Source of the DNA: Reyranella sp.
GTDB lineage: Bacteria > Pseudomonadota > Alphaproteobacteria > Reyranellales > Reyranellaceae
Assembly (NCBI GenBank): GCA_022844015.1
Contig: JALHMO010000029.1
Span: forward strand, 1-46,364
Reading direction: 5' to 3'
Length of the DNA stretch: 46,364 nt
In this document: positions 8,764 through 16,843 of the stretch, in pieces
How positions within the stretch are numbered: position 1 is the first letter of the stretch
Layout: each line of letters begins with the position of its first letter
The notes under the pieces: generated by a model
Database searches by the model: none
Seen by the model: the letters and a program-made list of their open reading frames with translations, nothing else
What the model was told of the DNA's origin: nothing
Program-made: the position numbers and the translations under genes

Positions 8764-8943
8764 GATACGGGGCAAGGACGTCGGGCCCGCGAGTCACCCC
8801 TCCCCCCCAATCACCCCGACGACGACGGAAGATCGACAAAAGTTTACCGCAAGACGGCGCCCGTCCCGTGATACAGCACGGTCGGGACGCCTCCTGCCGG
8901 CGGCCCTCGTCAAGGGCGTGAACCTCACGATTGATATTCACTC

Positions 8944-8970
8944 GCGGTCGACAACACTTGGCTCGACCGC
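8944..8970. promoter_or_regulatory. Perfect inverted repeat upstream of the GST gene
   Basis: GCGGTCGA (8944-8951) and TCGACCGC (8963-8970) form an exact 8-bp inverted repeat separated by 11 nt, ending 4 nt before the GGGAGGAG ribosome site of the GST gene. The geometry suits a dimeric repressor operator or a leader hairpin. No regulator is adjacent. The rest of 8764-8986 shows no gene. Confidence 0.45.
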
Positions 8971-8986
8971 CGACAGGGAGGAGATC

Positions 8987-9661
8987 ATGAAGCTCTACAT
9001 GCATCCGGTGTCGACCGTCAGCCGGCCGGTGTTGCAGTTCGTCGCGGACGAGAAGATACCGGTCGACATGGAGGTCGTCGACATCCTGAAGGGCCAGCAC
9101 TACGAGCCGACCTACAGCAAGCTCAACCCGAACCATCTGGTCCCGATGCTCGAGGACGGTGATTTCCGCCTGACCGAGAGCGCGGCGATCCTGCGCTACC
9201 TCGCCGAGAAGACCGGATCGGATGCGTATCCCAAGGACATCAGGCAGCGCGCACGGGTGAACGAGGTGCTGGACTGGTTCAACTCCAACTTCTATCGCGA
9301 CTGGGGCTACGGGCTGATCTACCCGCAGCTCTTCCCCCACCTCAAGCGCGAGGACGCCAAGGTGCAGGAGGCGGTGGTGGCCTGGGGAAAGGAGAAGTCC
9401 AAGGGCTGGCTGCAGATCCTGAACGACCATTGGCTGGGCCCGGACCGCCAGTATCTGTGCGGTGATCAGATTACCATCGCCGACTATTTCGGCGCCGCCC
9501 TCGTCACCGCGGGCGAGTTGGTTCATTGCAATCTGTCGGCCTATCCCAATATCGAGCGCTGGCTCGGCAACATGAAGAAGCGTCCGAGCTACGGCACGGT
9601 CTACGAGACCTTCAACGGCTTCTGCGCCTCGACCAAGGGACAGCCCTGGCAGGCGATCTGA
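8987..9661 (+). CDS. Glutathione S-transferase family protein
   Basis: A 224-aa cytosolic GST. The thioredoxin-fold N-domain 'MKLYMHPVSTVSRPVLQFVADEKIPVDMEVVDILKGQHYEPTYSKLNPNHLVPMLEDGDFRLTESAAILRYLAEKTG' shows the cis-Pro turn (LVPML) and the glutathione-binding Glu-Ser (TESAAI). A Ser at residue 9 or 12 would be the thiolate-activating residue, as in theta-type enzymes. The helical C-domain ends with 'YPNIERWLGNMKKRPSYGTVYETF'. The ATG at 8987 follows AGGGAGGAG at ideal spacing; a longer frame upstream is low-complexity noise. It pairs with the VOC gene 13 nt downstream, suggesting a small detoxification or ring-cleavage unit. Confidence 0.93.
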   Translation: MKLYMHPVSTVSRPVLQFVADEKIPVDMEVVDILKGQHYEPTYSKLNPNHLVPMLEDGDFRLTESAAILRYLAEKTGSDAYPKDIRQRARVNEVLDWFNSNFYRDWGYGLIYPQLFPHLKREDAKVQEAVVAWGKEKSKGWLQILNDHWLGPDRQYLCGDQITIADYFGAALVTAGELVHCNLSAYPNIERWLGNMKKRPSYGTVYETFNGFCASTKGQPWQAI

Positions 9662-9674
9662 CCAGGAGAATCCC

Positions 9675-10181
9675 ATGATCAAAGGCCTGCATCACAACGC
9701 CTATCGCTGCCGCGACTCGGAGGAGACGCGGCGCTTCTACGAGGATTTCCTCGGCCTGCCGCTGGTGCACACGCTCAAGATCGAGCAGACGATCACCGGC
9801 CGCAAGACCGGCACCGGCGTGCTGCACACCTTCTTCCAGCTCGACGACGGCTCGTGCCTCGCCTTCTTCGAGGCGCCCGACATGCCGTTCGAGTTCAAGG
9901 AGCAGCACGACTTCGACCTGCACATCGCCCTCGAGGTCGAGCCCGAGGCGCTCGAACGGATGTTCGCCAAGGGCAAGGCCGAGGGCCGCGAGGTGCGCGG
10001 CATCTCCGACCACAGGTTCATCCGCTCGATCTACTTCCGCGACCCCAACGGCTACGTGATCGAGCTTGCGGCCAAGGTGCCGGGCAAGGAGAGCGCGATG
10101 GATCCCAGGGCGAACCACGCGCGCGACATGCTGGACACCTGGCAGGTCGACAAGCGCCGCCAGCCGGCGACAGTGGCGTAG
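9675..10181 (+). CDS. VOC-superfamily protein (glyoxalase/dioxygenase fold)
   Basis: A 168-aa single-repeat vicinal-oxygen-chelate protein. 'GLHHNAYRCRDSEETRRFYEDFLGLPLVHTL' gives the first metal-binding His and the typical helix; 'DFDLHIALEVE' gives a second His, and 'IRSIYFRDPNGYVIELAAK' gives the C-terminal Glu. Together these are the usual H-H-E metal ligands. Members include glyoxalase I, extradiol dioxygenases and fosfomycin-resistance thiol transferases. The gene follows the GST gene closely after 'aggag'. A glutathione-linked isomerase or lyase is one possibility; the substrate is not determinable. Confidence 0.9.
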   Translation: MIKGLHHNAYRCRDSEETRRFYEDFLGLPLVHTLKIEQTITGRKTGTGVLHTFFQLDDGSCLAFFEAPDMPFEFKEQHDFDLHIALEVEPEALERMFAKGKAEGREVRGISDHRFIRSIYFRDPNGYVIELAAKVPGKESAMDPRANHARDMLDTWQVDKRRQPATVA

Positions 10182-10189
10182 CTCGTCAT

Positions 10190-10212
10190 CCTCCCCAACG
10201 CTGTTGGGGAGG
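10190..10212. terminator. Convergent hairpin between VOC and hydrolase genes
   Basis: CCTCCCCAAC (10190-10199) and GTTGGGGAGG (10203-10212) form a perfect 10-bp stem with a 3-nt loop, lying between two convergent stops. There is no clear T-run on either side, so it is terminator-like only and may simply protect both 3' ends. Confidence 0.6.
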
Positions 10213-10219
10213 AAAATGA

Positions 10220-10960
10220 TCAACCCAGCCGGCGCCGGTACAGCGCGATCAGGCGTTCCCAGTGGCGCTCGGCGGCGGGCTTGTCGTAGCACCAGCGTTG
10301 CGGGAAGGCGAAGCCGTGGTGCACGCCCGGGTGCACCTCGAGCTCGCCGCCATTTCCCGACTTGTCGAACAGCGCCTTCAGTTCCTTGACCATATCGGGG
10401 GGCGCCAGGTCGTCGTGCTCGGCGCAGGAGATGTACAGCTCGCCCTTCGCCTTGCCGAGGGTAAGGTGCGGGCTCTCGACGGCATCGCTCACCAGCCAGG
10501 TTCCGTAGAACGAGGCCGCAGCCGCGATGCGGTCGGGATAGCGTGCCGCTGCCGCCAGGGAGTACGGCCCGCTCATGCAATAGCCGTGTGTCCCGACGGG
10601 ACCCTTTTTCGACGCCTTCTGCATGTCGGCATAGGCGATCAGCGCCGCGACATCGTCCATCACCGGCGGGATGGTCATCTTGGTGCGAACCGCCCGCATG
10701 CGCGCCTGCTCGGCGCTCCCCTTGTCGAGGACGTCGGGCCCGTACTTGGTGTCCCTGCCCGCGCGATAATAGAGGTTGGGCAGCAGCACGTAGTAGCCGA
10801 CTGTCGCGAGCCGCCGTGCCATGTCGCACAGCTCCTCGCGAACGCCGGGCGCGTCCATCAGGAACAGGATGGGCGGATAGGGTCCGCCGCGCTCGGGATG
10901 GCAGACGAAGGTCTCCATCGCCCCGTCCCTGGTCGGCACGTCGACAATCTGCTCGAACAT
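10220..10960 (-). CDS. Dienelactone hydrolase family protein
   Basis: A 246-aa alpha/beta-hydrolase. 'THGYCMSGPYS' is the nucleophile elbow with Cys in place of Ser, the mark of dienelactone hydrolases; 'CAEHDDLAPPD' provides the Asp and 'VHPGVHHGFAFPQR' the His of the triad. Family members open lactones such as dienelactone in aromatic-compound breakdown, though many act on other esters. The ATG at 10960 is preceded by 'agaggaaag' about 10 nt upstream and begins 'MFEQIVDVPTRDGAMETFVCHP', as expected; an in-frame ATG at 10993 adds an Arg/Lys-rich stretch. It is convergent with the VOC gene and divergent from the binding-protein gene downstream. Confidence 0.92.
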   Translation of the reverse strand: MFEQIVDVPTRDGAMETFVCHPERGGPYPPILFLMDAPGVREELCDMARRLATVGYYVLLPNLYYRAGRDTKYGPDVLDKGSAEQARMRAVRTKMTIPPVMDDVAALIAYADMQKASKKGPVGTHGYCMSGPYSLAAAARYPDRIAAAASFYGTWLVSDAVESPHLTLGKAKGELYISCAEHDDLAPPDMVKELKALFDKSGNGGELEVHPGVHHGFAFPQRWCYDKPAAERHWERLIALYRRRLG

Positions 10961-11047
10961 GTTTCGCTGCTTTCCTCTTCGCTTTGCGCCCATGCCAGCA
11001 CCTTGCTAGGGTCCGCTCAACCAGAATCTCTTGGGAGTGAAATTGTG

Positions 11048-12268
11048 ATGAAGCGTTTGATGTTGGGCGTATCTGCCCTGGCGATGGCCGCTTGGGCGAC
11101 AGTGTCGTCGGCCCAGCAGCTCACCGACAACGTCGTGAAGCTGGGTGTGCTGACCGACATGTCGAGCCTCTATTCCGACATCAACGGCCCGGGTGCCGTC
11201 ATCGCCGTGCAGATGGCGATCGAGGATTTCGGCGGCATGGTCGACGGCAAGAAGATCGAGATCATCCAGGCCGACGTGCAGAACAAGGCCGACGTCGCCG
11301 CGACCATTGCCGGCCGCTGGTTCGACACCGAGAAGGTCGACGCCATCCTCGGCACCGGCGCTTCCTCGTCGTCGATCGCCACATCGCGGGTCGCCAACGA
11401 CAAGAAGAAGATCTACCTGGCCACCGATCCCGCCTCGTCGGATATCACCGGCAAGCTCTGCAATCCCTATACCGTGCACTGGGTCTACGACACCTTCGCG
11501 CTGGCCAACGGCACCGGCTCGGCAGTCGTCAAGGCCGGCGGCAAGAGCTGGTTCTTCCTGACCGCCGACTACGCATTCGGCTACGCCTTGCAACGCGATG
11601 TCGCCGCCGTGGTCGCCAAGTCCGGTGGCAAGGTGCTCGGCGAGGTCCGCCATCCCATCAACACCAACGACTTCTCCTCCTACCTGCTGCAGGCGCAGGG
11701 ATCGAAGGCGCAGGTCATCGGCCTCGCCAACGCGGGCGGCGACACCATCAACTCGATCAAGCAGGCTGCCGAGTTCGGCATCGTCAAGGGTGGCCAGAAG
11801 CTCGCCGGTCTCCTCGTGTTCATCACCGACGTGCACTCGCTGGGCCTCGAGCGCGCTCAGGGCCTCAGCCTCACCGAGGCGTTCTACTGGGATCTCAACG
11901 ACAAGACGCGGGCCTTCTCCAAGCGCTTCGCCGCGCGGCACGGCGGCAAGATGCCGTCCAGCATCCAGGCCGGCTTCTACTCTGCGGCGCTGCAGTATCT
12001 CAACGCCATCAAGGCGGCCGGTACCGACAACAGCGACGCCGTCATGGCCAAGCTCAAGGAGATCAAGTGGGACGACCCGATCTTCGGCCTGAGCTACATC
12101 CGTGCCGACGGCCGCAAGATGCACGACATGTACCTGTTCGAGGTCAAGAAGCCTTCCGAGTCGAAGGGCCCGTACGACTACTACAAACTGGTCTCGAAGA
12201 TGTCCGCCGAGGAGGCGTTCCGCCCGATGGACCAGGGTGAATGCCCGATGGTGGCGAAGAAGCAATAG
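11048..12268 (+). CDS. ABC transporter substrate-binding protein (Liv/branched-chain type)
   Basis: A 406-aa periplasmic binding protein of the type I fold used for branched-chain amino acids, amides and aromatic acids. The signal peptide is 'MKRLMLGVSALAMAAWATVSSAQQ', with cleavage after SAQ likely. The mature part begins 'VVKLGVLTDMSSLYSDINGPGAVIAVQMAIEDFGGMVDGKKIEIIQADVQNKADVA', typical of the family. 'GTGASSSSIATSRVA' lies where the ligand loop is found. No permease or ATPase genes are adjacent, so it is an orphan that would have to use another Liv complex. The nearest, at 42785-46330, already has its own binding protein. The ATG at 11048 is preceded by GGGAG. Confidence 0.93.
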   Translation: MKRLMLGVSALAMAAWATVSSAQQLTDNVVKLGVLTDMSSLYSDINGPGAVIAVQMAIEDFGGMVDGKKIEIIQADVQNKADVAATIAGRWFDTEKVDAILGTGASSSSIATSRVANDKKKIYLATDPASSDITGKLCNPYTVHWVYDTFALANGTGSAVVKAGGKSWFFLTADYAFGYALQRDVAAVVAKSGGKVLGEVRHPINTNDFSSYLLQAQGSKAQVIGLANAGGDTINSIKQAAEFGIVKGGQKLAGLLVFITDVHSLGLERAQGLSLTEAFYWDLNDKTRAFSKRFAARHGGKMPSSIQAGFYSAALQYLNAIKAAGTDNSDAVMAKLKEIKWDDPIFGLSYIRADGRKMHDMYLFEVKKPSESKGPYDYYKLVSKMSAEEAFRPMDQGECPMVAKKQ

Positions 12269-12280
12269 CCGCGAGTAAGC

Positions 12281-12322
12281 AATGCCTCCTCGCGAGGAAG
12301 TTGTTCCTCGCGAGGAGGCATT
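12281..12322. repeat. Perfect 19-bp intercistronic hairpin
   Basis: The arms at 12281-12299 and 12304-12322 are exact reverse complements around a GTTG loop. Each arm itself contains the 10-bp palindrome CCTCGCGAGG, so alternative double mini-hairpins are possible. There is no T-run after it. It sits between the binding-protein stop (12268) and the propeller gene start (12360), and could be an attenuating or mRNA-stabilising element. Confidence 0.75.
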
Positions 12323-12359
12323 CGCTGGTGGCCAGGAGAAATTGAACCCGGAGGTGACA

Positions 12360-13412
12360 ATGGCCGAGCAATCGAACGTCTATGTCGGCGTCGCCGGATA
12401 TTTCGGCAAGCCGGATCACAAGGGCAAGGTCGGCGTTTTCCGCCGCGACACGAACGGCGGCGACTGGCAGCATGTGCTGGGGACGGTCGAGGCCTATACC
12501 GTTTTCGTCCACCCCAAGGATCCCCAGACGGTGTTCGCCGGCACCAGCGACGGCGTGTGGCGCAGCACCGATCGCGGCGCCACTTTCCGCCGCACCGGCT
12601 TTCCCGACGCCAACAGGCAGGTGTGGTGCTTCCTGGTCGATTCGCGCGACCCGAAACGCATCTTCGCCGGCGCCTCGCCGATCGACGTTTATCGCAGCGA
12701 CGACGGCGGCGCCAACTGGCGCAAGCTCGCCACGCCGGTCATCGGGACGCATTGCAAGGGACCGTTCGCCTCGCGCGTCATGCGCTTTGCCCAGCATCCC
12801 TCGCGGCCGAACGAGATCTACGCCGCCCTCGAGATCAACGGCGTGATGCGCAGCACCGACGGCGGGGAGACCTGGGAGGATTGCAGCGCCGGGCTGATCA
12901 AGCTCTCCGAGCTGCCCCACCTCAAGAGCAAGATCGTGAGCGACACGACCGCCGAGGGCATGCTGGACGGCCACGCCGTCACCATGGATCCGGTCAACCC
13001 CGACGCGGCCATCGTCGCCCTGCGCATGGGCCTGTTCCGCACGACCGACGGCGGCAAGAGCTGGAGCGACATGGAGGTCGGCAAGTTCTCGCCGACGACC
13101 TACGGCCGCGACGTCAAGACCTCGGCGAGCGAGCCCAACACGCTCTATGCCGCCCTTTCGGTCGCCGCGGCCAGCCACGACGGCGGGCTCTACCGCAGCC
13201 AGGACGGCGGTCAGAGCTGGAAACGCTTCGACAAGGTCCAGGTGCACGGCACGATCATGTCGATCGGCCTGCACCAGACCGACCCCAGGCAGGTCTATAT
13301 CGGCGCGCGCTACGACGGCGAGGTGTTCGGCACGCGCGACGCCGGCCAGACCTGGGAGGCCATGCCGCTGCCCGGCGAGGTCCAGCACATCTACGCAGTG
13401 GCCTGCGGGTAG
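12360..13412 (+). CDS. Seven-Asp-box (BNR) beta-propeller protein, sialidase-like fold
   Basis: A 350-aa protein built from seven Asp-box repeats (S/T-x-D-x-G-x-x-W-like): 'RDTNGGDW' (about residue 29), 'STDRGATF' (69), 'SDDGGANW' (113), 'STDGGETW' (165), 'TTDGGKSW' (228), 'SQDGGQSW' (280) and 'TRDAGQTW' (325). This spacing predicts a complete seven-bladed propeller. No signal peptide or membrane helix is visible, so it is probably cytoplasmic, unlike most sialidases and VPS10-like proteins. The sialidase Arg triad cannot be recognised with confidence, and enzymatic activity is unproven. ATG 12360 follows GGAGG; an in-frame ATG at 12282 falls inside the hairpin. Confidence 0.88.
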   Translation: MAEQSNVYVGVAGYFGKPDHKGKVGVFRRDTNGGDWQHVLGTVEAYTVFVHPKDPQTVFAGTSDGVWRSTDRGATFRRTGFPDANRQVWCFLVDSRDPKRIFAGASPIDVYRSDDGGANWRKLATPVIGTHCKGPFASRVMRFAQHPSRPNEIYAALEINGVMRSTDGGETWEDCSAGLIKLSELPHLKSKIVSDTTAEGMLDGHAVTMDPVNPDAAIVALRMGLFRTTDGGKSWSDMEVGKFSPTTYGRDVKTSASEPNTLYAALSVAAASHDGGLYRSQDGGQSWKRFDKVQVHGTIMSIGLHQTDPRQVYIGARYDGEVFGTRDAGQTWEAMPLPGEVQHIYAVACG

Positions 13413-13510
13413 AGGCCACACTTTTTCGGGCATTCCTCCCCAGCTTCGCTGCCAGGGAGTGGACACATCTCGAACCCCTCCGCCTTAGGACGGGCAGTCG
13501 AGCTCACGCT

Positions 13511-13882
13511 CATGTTGTCCTCCCTGCGCGCAGCGCGGGGAGGTGCCCCCGTAGGGGGCGGCGGGGTCAGGAGCCTCAGGCGAAGCGTCTGTCCATGCTT
13601 TTGTGCCTCGAGACGGATGAAGTCACGAACCCGGATACCGATTGGATGCGGCCGCCTGAACTCGAACCCGGCCAGTTGGCGGCGACGTAGTCGGCTCCAC
13701 AGGAGGAGCCTCTCGGCATCAGTCTGGTTCGTCAGCAGTTTGCACGTTGGGGTGTGATCGCTGATCGGCGATCAGCGGCTTCAATATGACGAATGTTCCA
13801 GCCGTACGTGTGTCGCCCTTGACCCCTCCGCCCCCTACGGGGGCACCTCCCCGCGCTTCGCGCAGGGAGGGAGGGCAACATG
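13511..13882. repeat. Palindromic intergenic repeat, family B, with a spacer of about 250 nt
   Basis: Arms at 13511-13575 and 13820-13882 are near-complementary: 'cctccctgcgcgcagcgcgg', 'ggaggtgcccccgtaggggg' versus 'cccctacgggggcacctcc', 'ccgcgcttcgcgcagggagg'. Each arm also holds smaller hairpins. The central stretch (13576-13819) has no recognisable gene or RNA; it includes a short palindrome around 'gatcgctgatcggcgatc'. The related copy is at 41134-41303. This covers the 495-nt gap 13413-13907; the rest of that gap shows nothing else. Confidence 0.8.
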
Positions 13883-13907
13883 ATGCGATAGAAGAGGAGC
13901 GCAGCTT

Positions 13908-15599
13908 CTACTCCATCTCCGCCGCAAACGCCTCGGCGAGCGCGCGGAGCCAGATGGCGACGGCGGTCGCGCCGCCGTCGGCAATGCCGATCGCGCGGTC
14001 GCCGAGATAGCTCGCTCGGCCGAGCCTCGGGCGCATCGCGGCGGTCGCCGCGGCGCCGGCTTCGGCGGCGGTGGCCGCAGCGACGAGTGCCCGGGCCGCG
14101 CTTTCCGGTCTCGCCGCGAAGGCGTCGACTGCCGGCAGCAGGGCGTCGAGCATGGTGCAGTCGCCCGCCCTGGCGCCGCCGAGCTCGGCAATCGCTTCAA
14201 CGCCTGACCGAAAGGCACGGGCCCAGTCCCTCATCTCGGGCACGGGCGGGAGCTCGCGCGCGGCGCGTATCAGGCCGACGGCATAGAACGGTCCGGAGCT
14301 GCCGCCGACGGCGCGCCGCAGGGTCTCGCCGATGCAGCGCAGGCTCGTCGGTGCATCGGCAAAGGACGCAAGGTCCAGGGCTCGGATGGCCTCGGCTCCC
14401 CGTGTCATCCCGAGACCCAGGTCGCCGTCGCCCGCCCTCGTGTCGAGGTCGGTGAGTAGCGGCTCTGCGCCCTCCAGGGCCGAGGCCACCGCCCGCGCCA
14501 GCGATTGCAGGCGCCGGCTCTGTGGCCCCACCGGCTTCTCCGGCACGGCGACCGCGGACTCGAAGGCCGCCACAACCCGGCGCGCCGGCGCGATCCGTCC
14601 GTTGCCCGGCCAAGCCGGTGCCGATCCCGGCGCATCGAGCAGGGCGAGCCGCTCCGGGTCGAGCTTCATGACCGACAGCGAGCAGCCGGGCATCTCGAGC
14701 GCCGTCAGCAGAGCCCCCTGCCAGGCGCGCTCGATCCGCAGGCCGTGCCGGCGCAACGCGGCGAGCGCCCGGCGCGCGACGATCGCCATCTCCATCGCCG
14801 GCGTGCCGCCCAGCCCGTTCACCAAGAGCGCCACGCCGTCACCGGCGGCCAGGCCGAGATCGGCCAGGATCGCCTCGAGAAGGCGATCGACGAGAACGTC
14901 GGCCGGCGCCAGGGCGGAGCGCTCGACGCCCTGCTCGCCGTGGATGCCGAGCCCGAGCTCGACCTCGCCGTCGCCGAGCGTGAAGCCGGGTCGGCCGACC
15001 GCCGGCACGGTACAGGCCCCCAGCGCCACGCCCATGCTGGCGAGATCGGTCGCCGCCGCGGTGGCCAGCCTGGCGACCTCGGCGACGGAGAGACCAGCCG
15101 CGGCCGCTGCGCCGGCGATCTTGTGGACCAGCACGGTCCCGGCGATGCCGCGCCGTCTGTCGCGCGGCACGGTATCGCGCAGTGCCACGTCGTCGGCGAC
15201 CACGACAATCTCCACCGGTATCCCGGCGCCCCGCGCCAATTCGGCGGCAAGGCCGAAGTTCAGCCTGTCGCCGGTATAGTTCTTGACGATCAGGACCGCG
15301 CCGGCCGGCCCGGCAGCGGCACGGATGCCGGCCACGACAGCATCGACGCTGGGCGAGGTGAACACGTCGCCCGCGACAGCCGCGGTGAGCAATCCCGGGC
15401 CGACATAGCCGGCGTGGGCCGGCTCGTGCCCCGACCCGCCGCCCGAGATTACGGCGACCGGGCGCGTCCCGGTCGGCGGCAGATCGGCACGCACGACCAC
15501 GTCGTGATCGGCCAGCAGGGCCAGCCCGGGGTCGAGGTCGCACACCCCTTCGAGCATCTCCCGCACCACCCGGCGCGGGTCGTTCACCAGCTTCTTCAC
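13908..15599 (-). CDS. dhaK: Dihydroxyacetone kinase, single chain (DhaK-DhaL fusion, ATP type)
   Basis: A 563-aa cytosolic kinase that phosphorylates dihydroxyacetone to DHAP. The DhaK domain has 'ISGGGSGHEPAHAG' (residues about 51-64) and the hemiaminal-forming His in 'GLGIHGEQG' (about residue 220). The C-terminal DhaL domain has the Mg-ATP binding Asp cluster 'DTRAGDGDLG' (Asp about 386, 391, 393) and 'GGSSGPFYAVGL'. This two-domain order is the ATP-dependent Citrobacter-type enzyme, not the PEP-dependent PTS form. The start was set at GTG 15599, just after GGGGAGGGG, giving the family-like 'MKKLVNDPRRVV'; ATG 15620 is the alternative. No other glycerol or DHA genes are visible, and it is divergent from the SGNH pair. 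Confidence 0.94.
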   Translation of the reverse strand: MKKLVNDPRRVVREMLEGVCDLDPGLALLADHDVVVRADLPPTGTRPVAVISGGGSGHEPAHAGYVGPGLLTAAVAGDVFTSPSVDAVVAGIRAAAGPAGAVLIVKNYTGDRLNFGLAAELARGAGIPVEIVVVADDVALRDTVPRDRRRGIAGTVLVHKIAGAAAAAGLSVAEVARLATAAATDLASMGVALGACTVPAVGRPGFTLGDGEVELGLGIHGEQGVERSALAPADVLVDRLLEAILADLGLAAGDGVALLVNGLGGTPAMEMAIVARRALAALRRHGLRIERAWQGALLTALEMPGCSLSVMKLDPERLALLDAPGSAPAWPGNGRIAPARRVVAAFESAVAVPEKPVGPQSRRLQSLARAVASALEGAEPLLTDLDTRAGDGDLGLGMTRGAEAIRALDLASFADAPTSLRCIGETLRRAVGGSSGPFYAVGLIRAARELPPVPEMRDWARAFRSGVEAIAELGGARAGDCTMLDALLPAVDAFAARPESAARALVAAATAAEAGAAATAAMRPRLGRASYLGDRAIGIADGGATAVAIWLRALAEAFAAEME

Positions 15600-15817
15600 G
15601 TCCCCTCCCCGATGAGGCATCGGATGAGACTTAGCGCGCAAACCTGTCCTCTGGACAAAGAAAATGGCGCGCGGTAACCGCACCCGTTGATCCGACGAGC
15701 GGTAGAGGTCTCCTGTCGACCGGCCCGCGCCGGCCTGTCGTGTCCAGCGCTGCCGGGGTGGCGCCGTGGAGGAGACGTCGATTGCGAGTTCGAGCGCAGT
15801 AACCGCCGAGTGAATCA

Positions 15818-16819
15818 ATGAAAGTGATCAGGAATGGGCTGCTGCTCGTCGCGGTCCTGGGTCTGTGCCTGCTGAGCTTCGAGGCGCTCGTGCGCGTGTT
15901 CCTCGATGACGGCATGCTCTACGAGCTGGAGATGTGGAAGTACGCGACCGACGTCAAGATGCGCGATCCGCAGCCCGACATCGGCCATCGCCATCGCCCC
16001 GGCGCCCAGGAGCAGCTGATGGGGGTGTCGGTCCGCACCAACTCGCTCGGCCTCAGGTCGCCGGAGATCGACCAGCCGGCCAAGCCGGGCGTGGCGCGCA
16101 TCGCTTTCGTCGGGGATTCGATCACCCTGGGCTGGGGCGTCGCCGAGCAGGAAACCTTCGCCAATCGCGTCCTCGAGGCGCTCGCCAAGGCCGGTCGCAA
16201 GGTGGACGGCTTCAACCTGGGGGTCGGCAACTACAACACCACCCAGGAACTCGCGCTCTATCGCAAGATCGGGGCGCGCCTCAAGCCCGACATCATCGTG
16301 CTGGCCTACTTCATCAACGATGCCGAGCCGATGCCCCAGTATCTCGACACCAGCTGGCTGGACAGGAACTCGGCCGGATGGACGGTCCTGCGCTACCGTC
16401 TCGACACGGTCTCCCGCACGTTCGGCGAGACGCCCGACTGGAAGAAGTATTACCGCGACCTCTACGCCCCGAATGCCGCCGGATGGCAGGAGACCACGAA
16501 GGCGCTGGGCAGCTTCGCCGCCGAGGCGCGGCAGGGCGGAGCAAGGCTCGTCGTGTTCAATATTCCCGAGCTGCGCGAGCTCGAGCCCTACCCGTTCGGC
16601 GACATCACCGACAAGGTCCGTGCCGTGGTCGAGCGCGACAAGGTGCCGTTCGTCGATCTGCTGCCCACGGTGCAGTCGGTCGACCCGCGCACGCTGTGGG
16701 TCACGGTGCCCGACCCGCATCCCAACGGGAAGGCCGATGAATACTTTGCCAAGGGCATGCTGCCGGAGATCACGTCCCTGCTGGACAGCCTCTGCCGTGA
16801 CCAGGGCAAAGGCTGCTGA
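15818..16819 (+). CDS. SGNH/GDSL-hydrolase family protein, membrane anchored
   Basis: A 333-aa protein with an N-terminal signal-anchor helix ('GLLLVAVLGLCLLSFEALVRVFL') and an SGNH domain facing the periplasm. Block I is 'IAFVGDSITLGWG' with Ser101, block II is 'NLGVGNYNT', block III is 'YFINDAEPM', and block V is 'PDPHPNGKADEYF' with the Asp-x-x-His-type ending. The full S-G-N-H set is present, so it should be an active esterase or O-acetyl-hydrolase, perhaps on polysaccharide or lipid. Its stop lies 24 nt before the probable CTG start of a paralogous gene with the same anchor pattern. Confidence 0.9.
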   Translation: MKVIRNGLLLVAVLGLCLLSFEALVRVFLDDGMLYELEMWKYATDVKMRDPQPDIGHRHRPGAQEQLMGVSVRTNSLGLRSPEIDQPAKPGVARIAFVGDSITLGWGVAEQETFANRVLEALAKAGRKVDGFNLGVGNYNTTQELALYRKIGARLKPDIIVLAYFINDAEPMPQYLDTSWLDRNSAGWTVLRYRLDTVSRTFGETPDWKKYYRDLYAPNAAGWQETTKALGSFAAEARQGGARLVVFNIPELRELEPYPFGDITDKVRAVVERDKVPFVDLLPTVQSVDPRTLWVTVPDPHPNGKADEYFAKGMLPEITSLLDSLCRDQGKGC

Positions 16820-16843
16820 TCGACCGACCGACGCGAGGCCGCC

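Noticed and set aside
13621..13690. tRNA-like 'gggttcgagttc' on the reverse strand
   Set aside because: Only the T-loop resembles a tRNA; no acceptor, D or anticodon stems could be assembled.
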